DNA of 64,000 nt from JANXQG01 sp964615095 (GTDB lineage: Bacteria > Planctomycetota > Planctomycetia > Pirellulales > Thermoguttaceae). The position numbers and the translations under genes are program-made. This document shows, piece by piece, positions 1 to 7,501 of the stretch (positions within the stretch are counted from its first letter, which is position 1; each line of letters starts with the position of its first letter). The stretch lies in contig CAZTPX010000004.1 in the NCBI GenBank assembly GCA_964615095.1, positions 62,001 to 126,000 on the forward strand. The letters are read 5' to 3'. The notes under the pieces were generated by a model, which saw only the letters and a program-made list of their open reading frames with translations, searched no databases and was not told the origin of the DNA.

Positions 1-189
1 CACCCAGGCCAGGAAGACCAGCCAGACCGTGGCGATCTTCATCCAGCTCAGGTAGAAGCCGCGGCCGCGCCAACTTTGATTCCACAGGTAGGACGCGTCC
101 TGGGAGATGTCGGCCCGCGCGATTTCCGCGCCCGCACTCACGAGGAAGGCGGCCAGCAACAAAATCAGAATTACACGGGAGAATCTCAT
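1..189 (-). CDS. Membrane protein, 3' part missing (window edge)
   Basis: This gene starts with ATG at 189 and is still open at base 1, so only the first 63 residues are visible. It has an N-terminal hydrophobic stretch (residues about 5-20) ending near an AGA site, a short polar segment with YLWNQSWRGRG, then a second hydrophobic segment beginning around KIATVWLVFLAW. The layout is that of a signal peptide or first helix followed by a membrane helix. It lies downstream of the PilT-type ATPase on the same strand with a 311-base gap. I recall planctomycete membrane proteins of this kind near pilus/secretion ATPases, but that link is inference. Function unknown. Confidence 0.6.
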   Translation of the reverse strand, partial: MRFSRVILILLLAAFLVSAGAEIARADISQDASYLWNQSWRGRGFYLSWMKIATVWLVFLAWV

Positions 190-210
190 CTTTCGCTCAT
201 TCCACTCAAG

Positions 211-244
211 TCCGAAATCCGAAATCCGAAACCCGAAGTCCGAA
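211..244. repeat. Degenerate tandem heptamer repeat
   Basis: About five copies of a 7-base unit close to TCCGAAA stand in tandem in the gap between the pilT-like gene and the membrane-protein gene. Similar AT-rich text with TTTGAAATT occurs at 1735-1795 and 45800-45830. It is probably non-coding repetitive sequence; no function can be read from it. Confidence 0.6.
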
Positions 245-281
245 ACAAATCTAAAATCTCAAATTTGAAATTCAAGACTTT

Positions 282-446
282 GGGAACCACGAATTACACG
301 AATTACACGAATGAAGAAAAAGTCAAACAGAAAGATAAAAAACAAGAGATCGCCGTGCAACCTCGGCCTATCTCTCAGCATTTTTCTGTCAGCCATATTT
401 CTGTCATTCTTTCCCATTCGTGTTATTAGTGCTATTCGTGGTTCCC
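282..446. repeat. Inverted-repeat element, about 165 bp
   Basis: The left arm (282-313) contains GGGAACCACGAATTACACG and the right arm (415-446) is its imperfect reverse complement, ending CTATTCGTGGTTCCC. The centre is A-rich on the left and T-rich on the right, so the whole block can fold as one long hairpin. This is the layout of a non-autonomous palindromic element. It contains no credible gene. Confidence 0.65.
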
Positions 447-500
447 TTCCTTGCCGGTTTCGTGGTCGCGTTTTTTCTGGTGTCGTACGGTTGTCTCGGT

Positions 501-1670
501 CTACATCATGGCCGAATCGCGGACTTCGATCCCCTTGAGGGCCATCTTCAGGGCCTCGGGGTTGGGGGCCACTTCAAAGGCCGTCGGCCGGTCGATCAAC
601 TCGATGTCGATCAAATCCTTCAAGCTCATGGTGAAGTCCTGCATGCCTTCTTCCTTGCCCAGGCGGATGGCGTCGCCCAGCTTCTCCTCCTGGCCTTCCA
701 GGACCAGCTTCTTGACGATGGGGTTGAAGGTCATGATCTCGACCGTGGGCACGCGTTTCACGCCGGGCTTGATCGATTTCAGGAGCTTCTGGGCCAGGAT
801 GGCCTTCATGTTGAAGGCCATGGCGCTGCGGACGGCGCTGCGCTGGCCTTCGGGAAACAGGTCGAGGATGCGGCCGATCGTGCTGGGCGCGGTCGAGGCG
901 TGGATCGTGCCGAACACGAGGTGCCCCGTCTCGGCCGCCTGGATGGCCGTTTCGAACGTCTCCCGGTCGCGCATTTCTCCCACCAGGATCACATCCGGGT
1001 CTTCGCGAACCGCATGCTTCATGCCGATTCCGAAATCCTTCACGTCGGTGCCGATCTCCCGCTGGTTGATCAGGCACTTGTCTTCCGTGAAAGTGAACTC
1101 GATGGGGTCCTCGAGCGTGAGGATGTGCTTGCGGTAGTTGTGGTTGATCCAGTCCAGCATCGAGGCGATCGTCGTGCTCTTGCCGGAACCGGTCACGCCC
1201 GCCAGCAGGATCATCCCCTGGTCGAACTGGCAAAGCCTCTCCAGGCCGTCGGGCAGGTACAGCGCTTTGAAATCGGGGATCCAGTTGTTCACCTTCCGGG
1301 CCACCAGGCCCAGGCTGCCCATCTGTTGCAGCACGTTGACGCGGAACCGCCAGCGCTTGTCGTCGATCTGTAGCGAGTAGGCGAAGTCGACACCGCCGTT
1401 CTCCTCGAAGATCTTCAGGTGGCGGGCGTCGTGGTGGAACAACGGCAGGACCAGCCGGGCCATCTCTTCGTCGTCGATCGGGCCGCTTTTCAGCGGACGC
1501 AGCGTGCCGCCGACGCGAACGACCGGCGAACTGCCTGTTTTCAGGTGCAGGTCGCTCCCGTCGAACTTCACCAGGGCGCGAAACAGCTTGTCGATCTCCA
1601 ATTCGCCGTGTTGCGCAAAGCGCCCGAGTTCGACGGGCTTTTCAGTTTCGTTCAAATGGGGCGTGGTCAT
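501..1670 (-). CDS. pilT: PilT-type twitching motility / pilus retraction ATPase
   Basis: A 389-residue protein of the PilT branch of the type II/IV secretion ATPases, cytoplasmic hexamers that use ATP to drive retraction of type IV pili. The N-terminal PAS-like region reads DGSDLHLKTGS, typical of PilT/PilU. The Walker A motif GVTGSGKS is at residues 158-165. The Asp box/Walker B region reads VILVGEMRDRET (about 224-235) and the His box reads GHLVFGTIHAS. Family members are usually 340-390 residues, so it is full length. The ATG at 1670 fits the family start. The gene follows hisF on the same strand after 125 bases. PilT versus PilU cannot be decided from motifs alone, and some planctomycetes use such ATPases without obvious pili. 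Confidence 0.9.
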   Translation of the reverse strand: MTTPHLNETEKPVELGRFAQHGELEIDKLFRALVKFDGSDLHLKTGSSPVVRVGGTLRPLKSGPIDDEEMARLVLPLFHHDARHLKIFEENGGVDFAYSLQIDDKRWRFRVNVLQQMGSLGLVARKVNNWIPDFKALYLPDGLERLCQFDQGMILLAGVTGSGKSTTIASMLDWINHNYRKHILTLEDPIEFTFTEDKCLINQREIGTDVKDFGIGMKHAVREDPDVILVGEMRDRETFETAIQAAETGHLVFGTIHASTAPSTIGRILDLFPEGQRSAVRSAMAFNMKAILAQKLLKSIKPGVKRVPTVEIMTFNPIVKKLVLEGQEEKLGDAIRLGKEEGMQDFTMSLKDLIDIELIDRPTAFEVAPNPEALKMALKGIEVRDSAMM

Positions 1671-1795
1671 GTTTTCTAAGAATCCGAAAGGCCAATTGCC
1701 AAGACTCGCTGATTCAGGATGTTTTGGGCATTTCTGATTTGAAATTTGAATTTGTTTCGGATTTCGTCATTCGTCATTCGAATTTCCGTCGTCTT

Positions 1796-2563
1796 TCACA
1801 GCCTCACCGGGATGCCGCGGTCGCGCATGACTTGCTTGGTCTGGCGGATGGAAAACTCGCCGAAGTGGAAGATGCTGGCGGCCAGGGCTGCCTCGGCCCC
1901 GCCCAACAGGATCGCGTCGGCCAAGTGCTGCGGGCAACCGGCCCCGCCACTGGCCACCACCGGCACTCGCACCACGCGAGTGACAGCCCGGGTAATCTCC
2001 AGGTCGTAGCCGTCCTTGGTGCCGTCGGCGTCCATTGAGGTGAGCACGATCTCGCCGGCCCCCAGGCGCTCGACCTCCTGTGCCCAGGCGACGGCTTCCA
2101 GGCCGGTGCCGATCCGCCCGCCGTTGATGTGGACTTCCCACACCTCGCGGCCCTCTTTGACGACGCGCTTGGGGTCGATGTTCACCACGATGCACTGGCT
2201 GCCGAAGCGGCGGGCGGCCTGGTGGACGAAGTCCGGATTGCGGCAGGCGGCGGAGTTGATCGAGACCTTGTCGGCCCCCGCGTTCAACAGCGCGCGGACG
2301 TCGTCGATCGTGCGGATCCCGCCGCCCACGGTCAGGGGCATGAAGACGACTTCCGCCGTGCGGCGGACAACGTCCAGCATGATGTCGCGTTCTTCGTGGC
2401 TGGCGGTGATGTCGAGGAAGACAAGCTCATCGGCCCCCTCTTCTTCGTACCGCGCAGCGACAGCCACCGGATCGCCCGCGTCACGGAGATTGAGGAAATT
2501 GGTCCCCTTGACGACTCGGCCCCGGTTGACATCAAGACAAGGTATAACCCGTTTGGCGAACAT
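1796..2563 (-). CDS. hisF: Imidazole glycerol phosphate synthase, cyclase subunit HisF
   Basis: A 255-residue TIM-barrel protein beginning MFAKRVIPCLDVNRGRVVKG. With HisH it converts PRFAR and ammonia to imidazole glycerol phosphate and AICAR in histidine synthesis. Catalytic Asp11 (CLDVN) and the second catalytic Asp in VNIDPKR are present, as are the phosphate-binding stretches VGGGIR and VASGGAG. The reading frame is open 25 codons further upstream, but the family start is the ATG at 2563, so I use that. hisH is not in the window; trpF lies 112 bases upstream on the same strand, so the histidine genes are scattered. Confidence 0.96.
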   Translation of the reverse strand: MFAKRVIPCLDVNRGRVVKGTNFLNLRDAGDPVAVAARYEEEGADELVFLDITASHEERDIMLDVVRRTAEVVFMPLTVGGGIRTIDDVRALLNAGADKVSINSAACRNPDFVHQAARRFGSQCIVVNIDPKRVVKEGREVWEVHINGGRIGTGLEAVAWAQEVERLGAGEIVLTSMDADGTKDGYDLEITRAVTRVVRVPVVASGGAGCPQHLADAILLGGAEAALAASIFHFGEFSIRQTKQVMRDRGIPVRL

Positions 2564-2675
2564 AGCGCCTGTGTTTTCGGGATTGTGTGTTTTTGGGGTC
2601 GGAAATGAATGTCGGCCGTGGCGGCCGCGACCGCACAAAACCGACCTTTACTTTAACCTCTAGTACCCTTAGCGG

Positions 2676-3365
2676 TCAACTAGGTGGGGCAGGCGGGCAG
2701 GATAAGGCGTAACCCAGGCCCTGCTTGGCCGCCAGGACAAACGCCCGGATCGTGGCCGGGTCCTTGATTCCCGGCTGCGATTCCACCCCGCTGGCCGTGT
2801 CGACGGCTGTAGCCCCGGTCTCGCGGATCGCCTTGGCAACATTTTCCGCCTTCAGTCCCCCGGCAAGCACCAGCATGGGGGGGTTGCCGTTTTGAATGTA
2901 TTGCCTGGCAAGCGACCAGTCGGCCAATTTGCCGCTCCCGCCGAAGCCGCGGGCCAAAGGCGCGTCCAAGAGAATCATCCGCGGCATACAACCCCGGACG
3001 CGGCAGATTTCCAGGTAGTTTGCAATCGCCTGTAGTCCTTCAGGCCCGGCGACGCGGAAGGCCTTCATCGCGGGCCGCTTGCCGAGGGCCGCCAGCAGTT
3101 CGGGCCGCTCGTCGCCGTGAAGTTGGATCAAATCCAGGCCCAACGTATCGCAGGTCCGGCAGATCTCCGCGGACGGCGCGTTGACGAACAGGCCCACCTT
3201 GATCATTCCGGCCGGCAATTCGGCGATGATCGCCCGCGCGCGATCCAGATCGATCACCCGCGGACTCTGCGGGTAGAAATTCAGCCCGATGGCGTCAGCG
3301 CCCGCTGCGGCGACCGCCCGAGCATCGTCCGGCCGCGTGATTCCGCAGATTTTGACGGTGAACAT
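2676..3365 (-). CDS. trpF: Phosphoribosylanthranilate isomerase TrpF
   Basis: A 229-residue (beta-alpha)8 protein catalysing the Amadori isomerisation of N-(5-phosphoribosyl)anthranilate in tryptophan synthesis. It begins MFTVKICGITRPDDA with catalytic Cys7, and the general acid Asp lies in ILLDAPLARGFGGSG. Further conserved blocks are IQLHGDE, LAGGLKAENV and DTASGVESQPGIKD. ATG at 3365 is chosen. A TTG at 3374 would add three residues and overlap the TGA of the upstream regulator gene (3371-3373), so translational coupling is possible with either start. No other trp gene is visible nearby. Confidence 0.96.
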   Translation of the reverse strand: MFTVKICGITRPDDARAVAAAGADAIGLNFYPQSPRVIDLDRARAIIAELPAGMIKVGLFVNAPSAEICRTCDTLGLDLIQLHGDERPELLAALGKRPAMKAFRVAGPEGLQAIANYLEICRVRGCMPRMILLDAPLARGFGGSGKLADWSLARQYIQNGNPPMLVLAGGLKAENVAKAIRETGATAVDTASGVESQPGIKDPATIRAFVLAAKQGLGYALSCPPAPPS

Positions 3366-3370
3366 GGCAG

Positions 3371-4081
3371 TCAACGCGCCGTCGCCGTTGGCTCCGGGTT
3401 AAACGAGGCGAGGCCCTCAGCAACCTTCCGCAGCCGCTCAGGGTCGACGATCCGCACGTGGTTCTTGGCCCTCAGGGAGATCAGGCCGGCATCCAGCAGA
3501 CGGCGGAAGGTCCGCGAAAAGGTCTCGCTGGTCAAATTGAGATGGCTGGCGACATACCGCTTGAGGCTGGGCAAGGCCACGTCGCCGTCGTCCGCGCGTC
3601 GCGCGTCCAAGAGATAGTTGGCAATTCGCCCCGCCGCGTCGCGCAGCACGACATCTTCCAGAAGCCCCACCAGGTGTTTGACCCACAGCGAGAGCCCGGA
3701 GAGCATTCCCAGGCAAAGCGGGTGGTCTTCTTCCAGGGCCTTGCGAAACTGCGGCTGGGGCAAGAGGGCGCAGACAGTCGATTCGACCGCTTCGGCCGAG
3801 GCCGGCACTTTGAATCCGCCCAGCGCTGCCACCTCGGCGAAGGTCTCGCCCGGCTCGACCATGTGCAGAACGTGTTCTTTCCCGCCCGCCCCGGTCTTGA
3901 ACACGCGAACCATCCCCTTGCCGACCACGAAAACGCCTGGGCAGTCCTCGTGTTCGCGGAAAATCGTCTGCCCTTTGCGGAATTTTGCCAGCCGAGCCAT
4001 CGCCATCAGCCGCTGAAAACTCTTGGCAGGAACCGCGGAAAAGAGGCGACAATCGGTGAGGATATCTACGACGCTAAGCAT
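3371..4081 (-). CDS. Crp/Fnr-family transcription regulator, FNR/DNR-like
   Basis: A 236-residue protein with an N-terminal cyclic-nucleotide-type beta-barrel (about 12-120), a long dimer helix (about 125-160) and a C-terminal winged helix-turn-helix. The recognition helix reads LNLTSETFSRTFRR. Glu186, Ser189 and Arg190 match the E..SR triad by which FNR reads the TTGAT half-site, and a perfect TTGAT-N4-ATCAA site lies 24 bases upstream of this gene. It lacks the N-terminal cysteine cluster of oxygen-sensing FNR, so an NO- or haem-type DNR-like sensor is more likely, which would suit the divergent hcp gene. That sensing role is inference. ATG at 4081 is the start; trpF follows 5 bases after the stop. 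Confidence 0.88.
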   Translation of the reverse strand: MLSVVDILTDCRLFSAVPAKSFQRLMAMARLAKFRKGQTIFREHEDCPGVFVVGKGMVRVFKTGAGGKEHVLHMVEPGETFAEVAALGGFKVPASAEAVESTVCALLPQPQFRKALEEDHPLCLGMLSGLSLWVKHLVGLLEDVVLRDAAGRIANYLLDARRADDGDVALPSLKRYVASHLNLTSETFSRTFRRLLDAGLISLRAKNHVRIVDPERLRKVAEGLASFNPEPTATAR

Positions 4082-4104
4082 TCTGGCAAGAACTTTTCCA
4101 ACAC

Positions 4105-4118
4105 TTGATCTGGATCAA
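4105..4118. promoter_or_regulatory. Perfect FNR/DNR box
   Basis: TTGATCTGGATCAA, a perfect inverted repeat matching the FNR consensus TTGAT-N4-ATCAA. It lies between the divergent regulator gene (start 4081) and hcp (start 4310). Its centre (4111.5) is 32 bases before the centre of a TATTAT element at 4141-4146, which is the class II FNR activation geometry for transcription towards hcp. Confidence 0.8.
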
Positions 4119-4140
4119 TGACGGGACTTCAGCAACCAGG

Positions 4141-4146
4141 TATTAT
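4141..4146 (+). promoter_or_regulatory. Predicted -10 element of the hcp promoter
   Basis: TATTAT, placed so that the upstream FNR box would be centred near -41.5 and transcription would start near 4153. The implied leader of about 157 bases contains the palindromic repeat at 4183-4242. Confidence 0.55.
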
Positions 4147-4182
4147 ACAGTCAGCAGTTAAGCTTCTGATAGGTAGCGGTCC

Positions 4183-4242
4183 GCTGGAGTCCCGGCCTTA
4201 GCCGGAATGCTAGGCAAGATCCGCCTAAAGGCGGGACTCCAA
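4183..4242. repeat. Palindromic repeat, GGAGTCCCG family (hcp leader copy)
   Basis: A 60-base imperfect palindrome with arms GCTGGAGTCCCGGCC and GGCGGGACTCCAAC. The left half resembles the 21511 copy (GGCTTTAGCC type) and the right half the 20402 copy (CCGCCTAAAGG type), so it looks like a hybrid of two subfamilies. It would lie in the 5' leader of the hcp transcript. Confidence 0.8.
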
Positions 4243-4309
4243 CCGGAAAATTCCTCCAGCTCAAGGCATAAATCACGATTCCCCCCCTCCAGCATAAAGG
4301 ATTCATCTC

Positions 4310-5965
4310 ATGTTCTGTTATCAATGTGAACAAACCACCAAGGGCAGCGGGTGCCAGCAGATTGGCGTTTGTGGGAAAGAGCCGGAAACGGCCGCACTGC
4401 AGGACCTTTTAGTTCACGCCACCAAGGGGGTGTCGATGTGCGCCCACCGAGCGGCCCGGCTTGGCGCGCGCGATGCCCAGGTCGATCGCACGATGCTCGA
4501 GGGCCTGTTCGCCACGGTGACCAACGTCGATTTTGACTCGGCCCGCATTGAAGAGCACCTGGCTCAGGCCGCCGCCGCCCGCGACAAGGCCCGCACACTG
4601 TATGAATCCGCCTGTGCCAAGGCGGGCAAGACGCCCGAGAAACTGTCCGGCCCCGCCGCTTGGCAGCCGGCCGCCGACCGCGCCGGCCTGGTCCGCCAGG
4701 GTGAGGACGTGGGTGTCCCCCGCTTCCAGGCCATCCTGGGAACCGATATCGCCGGTCTACTGGAGCTGACGCTCTACGGGCTGAAGGGGGCTGCGGCGTA
4801 TGCCGATCACGCCCTGGCGCTGGGCTATGAAGACGCCGCCTTGTATGCCATGTTCCACGAGGCACTCGATTTCCTCGCCGGTCAACCAACCAATGTCGAC
4901 GCCATTCTTGGCTGGGTCTTGAAGGCCGGCGAGTTGAACTTGAAAATCATGGAACTGCTCGACAAGGCCAACACCGAGACCTACGGCCATCCCGAGCCGA
5001 CAGTTGTGAATGTCCGGCCCATCAAGGGCAAGGCGATCCTCGTCTCCGGCCACGACTTGAAGGACCTGGAAGACCTGTTGAAGCAGAGCGAGGACAAGGG
5101 GGTCAATGTCTACACGCACGGCGAGATGCTGCCCTGTCTGGCCTATCCGGGCCTGAAGAAGTACAAGCACCTGGTGGGCAACTACGGCGGTGCCTGGCAG
5201 AACCAGGCGGCCGAGTTCGACGCCTTTCCCGGCTCGATCCTCATGACCACCAACTGCATCCAGAAGCCGCGGGAAAGCTACAAGGCCCGCATCTTCACCA
5301 GCGGGTTGGTGGCCTGGCCGGGTGTCGAGCACGTGGGCCGCGATCGCGATTTCACGCCCGTGATCGAGGCCGCCCTGGCGGCACCCGGTTTCACCGCCGA
5401 CGCCCCGCCCAAGACGATTACCATCGGCTTCGGTCGTAATGCCGTACTGGGTGTGGCCGACAAGGTGATCGACGCGGTCAAACAAGGTAAGATCCGCCAC
5501 TTCTTCCTCGTCGGCGGTTGCGACGGGGCGAAGGCCGGGCGGAACTACTTCACGGAGTTGACGCAGAAGCTGCCTAACGATTGCGTGATCCTCACGCTGG
5601 CCTGCGGCAAGTTTCGCTTCAACAAGCTGGAATTCGGCGACATCGGCGGCATCCCCCGCTTGCTGGACATCGGCCAGTGCAACGATGCCTATTCGGCGAT
5701 CCAGATCGCCACGGCCCTGGCCGGGGCGTTCAATTGCGGCGTGAACGACCTGCCGCTCTCGCTGGTGCTGAGCTGGTACGAGCAGAAGGCCGTGGCCGTG
5801 TTGCTCTCGCTGCTGCACCTGGGCATCAAAAACATCCGCCTGGGCCCCAGCCTGCCGGCGTTCGTCACGCCCAGCGTGTTGGCCGTACTGGTGGAGAAAT
5901 TCAACATCAAGCCCATCACCACGGCGGACGCCGATATCGCGGCGATGCTGGGGACGGCGGTATAG
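4310..5965 (+). CDS. hcp: Hybrid cluster protein / hydroxylamine reductase
   Basis: A 551-residue hybrid cluster protein, implicated in nitric-oxide reduction and S-nitrosylation, with hydroxylamine reductase activity in vitro. The N-terminal cluster cysteines are C3, C6, C15 and C21 (CX2CX8CX5C), the arrangement of the anaerobe [4Fe-4S] type rather than the enterobacterial one. The hybrid cluster ligands are recognisable in order: GHDLKDL (His), THGEMLP (Glu), TTNCIQKP (Cys), VGGCDGAK (persulfide Cys), LACGKFRFN (Cys), DIGQCND (Cys) and SWYEQKA (Glu). Length is normal. ATG at 4310 follows AAAGG. No hcr reductase gene is adjacent. Regulation by the FNR-type box upstream is strongly suggested. 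Confidence 0.97.
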   Translation: MFCYQCEQTTKGSGCQQIGVCGKEPETAALQDLLVHATKGVSMCAHRAARLGARDAQVDRTMLEGLFATVTNVDFDSARIEEHLAQAAAARDKARTLYESACAKAGKTPEKLSGPAAWQPAADRAGLVRQGEDVGVPRFQAILGTDIAGLLELTLYGLKGAAAYADHALALGYEDAALYAMFHEALDFLAGQPTNVDAILGWVLKAGELNLKIMELLDKANTETYGHPEPTVVNVRPIKGKAILVSGHDLKDLEDLLKQSEDKGVNVYTHGEMLPCLAYPGLKKYKHLVGNYGGAWQNQAAEFDAFPGSILMTTNCIQKPRESYKARIFTSGLVAWPGVEHVGRDRDFTPVIEAALAAPGFTADAPPKTITIGFGRNAVLGVADKVIDAVKQGKIRHFFLVGGCDGAKAGRNYFTELTQKLPNDCVILTLACGKFRFNKLEFGDIGGIPRLLDIGQCNDAYSAIQIATALAGAFNCGVNDLPLSLVLSWYEQKAVAVLLSLLHLGIKNIRLGPSLPAFVTPSVLAVLVEKFNIKPITTADADIAAMLGTAV

Positions 5966-6097
5966 GATCGATTCTTCGACAGCCACCGGCGACTGCGTTT
6001 TCGGATGCGGTCGCCGGCGGCCTCCTAGATCCCGGCATTAGGGAGCCATGAAATGTCGTACGGAAAACATAGTGTTCCGCCATTGCCGGGGATTGGC

Positions 6098-6103
6098 TAT
6101 AAT
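6098..6103 (+). promoter_or_regulatory. TATAAT -10-like element
   Basis: A perfect TATAAT just upstream of the PIN-domain remnant, with no clear -35. It may be the surviving promoter of a lost toxin-antitoxin-type locus, or chance. Confidence 0.3.
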
Positions 6104-6351
6104 TAGCAAATGACGATTTTGAAGAAGATCGGAAGACCCTGGATAGGATTGTGAATGCCTCCGGTCGGTCTGCCGCTAAACAACGCGGGTTAAGCATTAT
6201 TGGTACGCTTGGAGTGCTCGCCCGTGCTGCCGAGAGTGGGCTCGTGGATCTACCAACCATCATTAGCTCGCTCACGAAAACGACGTTTCAGATCGACCCG
6301 AAGCTCATTCGCGAAGTCTTGGAACAAGACGCGCGAAAAAGAAGTCGATAA
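6103..6351 (+). pseudogene. Remnant of a DUF3368-type PIN-domain toxin gene
   Basis: From 6103 to the stop at 6351 the frame encodes the C-terminal part of a PIN-like protein. The block GLSIIGTLGVLARAAESGL followed by a helical tail resembles the C-terminus of DUF3368 proteins, which are VapC relatives. The N-terminal catalytic part with the first PIN aspartates is absent, and an in-frame TAA lies at 6100-6102. A GTG at 6151 gives only 66 residues. I read it as a 5'-truncated gene, not a working nuclease. No antitoxin gene is next to it. Confidence 0.5.
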
Positions 6352-6384
6352 ATCTGTTTCGCTTACCCCGCGGTTCGCCGATCG

Positions 6385-6501
6385 ATGGCCTTTTTCGTAA
6401 AGACAATTCGAACCCTGGCCACGCTGCGATTCCTTGCGCCCGCCTGGCGGCTGCCCTGTTTTCTCATGCTGGGCGTCACCGCCGGCATGCGTTGCTCGTG
6501 A
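6385..6501 (+). pseudogene. Possible NrfH-like N-terminal remnant
   Basis: A 38-residue frame (ATG 6385, TGA 6499-6501) reads LRFLAPAWRLPCFLMLGVTA in its centre. This resembles the single membrane helix at the start of NrfH/NapC-type quinol dehydrogenases, which then continue into haem-binding CXXCH motifs. Here the frame stops right after the helix and no CXXCH follows. It may be the broken start of a nitrite-reductase small-subunit gene, which would fit the hcp neighbourhood, or an unrelated small membrane peptide. Recognition by eye only. Confidence 0.3.
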
Positions 6502-6511
6502 GAATGGAGAC

Positions 6512-6778
6512 ATGGAACCGAATTTTGTCGAAGGTCATCCGCTCATCCAGTATCCATGCACATGGGAGTACAAGGCCATTGGCTGGGATGAGGACTCCAT
6601 GCGCGAGGCTATCGCCGAGATCATGGCCGATCGCCCGCACGACTTAAGTTTCTCCCGCTCTAGCCGTAGCGGCCGCTACTGCTCGCTGCTGCTGGTGGTC
6701 ACGGTGGAAAGCGAGGACCATCGCAACCGCATTTTCCAGGCATTGCAAGGACACCGCCACATTCGCATGGTGCTGTGA
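6512..6778 (+). CDS. DUF493 / YbeD-like protein
   Basis: An 88-residue protein starting at ATG 6512. The frame is open further upstream (to 6434), but that part does not resemble the family. It has the small alpha/beta ACT-like fold of the YbeD family (DUF493), with recognisable blocks HPLIQYPCTWEYKAIG, SRSGRYCSLLLVVTV and a C-terminal HRHIRMVL. YbeD is proposed to be regulatory, but its substrate is not established. It lies between gene remnants and a STAS-domain gene on the same strand. Confident on family, not on role. Confidence 0.7.
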   Translation: MEPNFVEGHPLIQYPCTWEYKAIGWDEDSMREAIAEIMADRPHDLSFSRSSRSGRYCSLLLVVTVESEDHRNRIFQALQGHRHIRMVL

Positions 6779-6868
6779 GCCGCGACTCTTGCGGCTTGAT
6801 TGCCAGGCTGGGCGGGAGCGCGTAGAATGTCGGGGGTTGAATTCCTATCGACTTTGGGAGGGACTGCC

Positions 6869-7225
6869 ATGTTGATTTACCATCATCTGGGTGTGTGGAA
6901 ACACGGGAATGCCGTCGTGGTCCGTTTTGGCGATCACCAAATCCTGGACGAAATCACCGTCAAGAAGATTGCCGAGGAACTCTACGGCGTGGCCGACCGG
7001 GAAGATTGCCAGCACCTCATCCTGGACTTCTCCAGCGTGCTGAGCCTTACCAGCCTGATGCTTGGCAAACTCTTGATGCTCCGCAAGAAAATGGCATCCA
7101 AGGGAGGAAGGCTCGTTCTCTGCGACATCAGCCCCGAGGTCCAGGATGTTCTCGTCGGCACGAAATTGAGCGAGGTCCTGGAAGTCATGGAGAGCGAGGC
7201 GGACGCCCTCAAGGAACTGGCCTGA
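6869..7225 (+). CDS. STAS-domain protein (anti-sigma factor antagonist-like)
   Basis: A 118-residue protein that is one STAS domain. Characteristic blocks are VVVRFGDHQILDE, ILDFSSVLSLTSLMLGKLL and RLVLCDISPEVQDVL. In anti-sigma antagonists a Ser/Thr in the middle block is phosphorylated by a partner kinase; here the stretch has several candidates (FSSVLSLTS). ATG at 6869 follows a strong GGGAGGG site at 6856-6862; the frame is open further upstream but that part lacks family features. No kinase or sigma factor gene is adjacent, so the partner is unknown. Confidence 0.8.
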   Translation: MLIYHHLGVWKHGNAVVVRFGDHQILDEITVKKIAEELYGVADREDCQHLILDFSSVLSLTSLMLGKLLMLRKKMASKGGRLVLCDISPEVQDVLVGTKLSEVLEVMESEADALKELA

Positions 7226-7403
7226 CGCCAATCCAGGGCGACTTCGTTGCCAGCCCTTGTCGGCGAAATCTGCACTTGTGTGCCGGTCGGGATTTCGTAA
7301 AGGTCTGTTGGAGACTTGCCTATTCCGTCAGGCTGGAAAGCCTGACCTGCTTTCGTACCGGGGTAATACCTTACAAATAGTTTGCTGCTTTTAGCCCCCC
7401 GTA

Positions 7404-7473
7404 CGGCCAGGATAAGATGCACTGGTGTGGACAACGTGCCCGTATCCGGGAATAATGGTGAATTCTCACAAGT
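7404..7473. repeat. Shared upstream motif, copy 1 (before gltX)
   Basis: Contains GTGGACA followed by ATCCGGGAATAATGG and GAATTC with CAAG soon after. The same succession occurs at 10275-10327. It could be a duplicated regulatory site or a small repeat. It lies directly before gltX. Confidence 0.45.
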
Positions 7474-7501
7474 GCCTGGAGTCCGTCTTCTACCCCCCAT
7501 A

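Noticed and set aside
4757..5986. 409-codon minus-strand frame opposite hcp
   Set aside because: hcp has all cluster ligands in order; the opposite frame has no family likeness or ribosome site.
7425..7433. DnaA box in TGTGGACAA
   Set aside because: One mismatch to the consensus, single site, and no dnaA or dnaN gene nearby.
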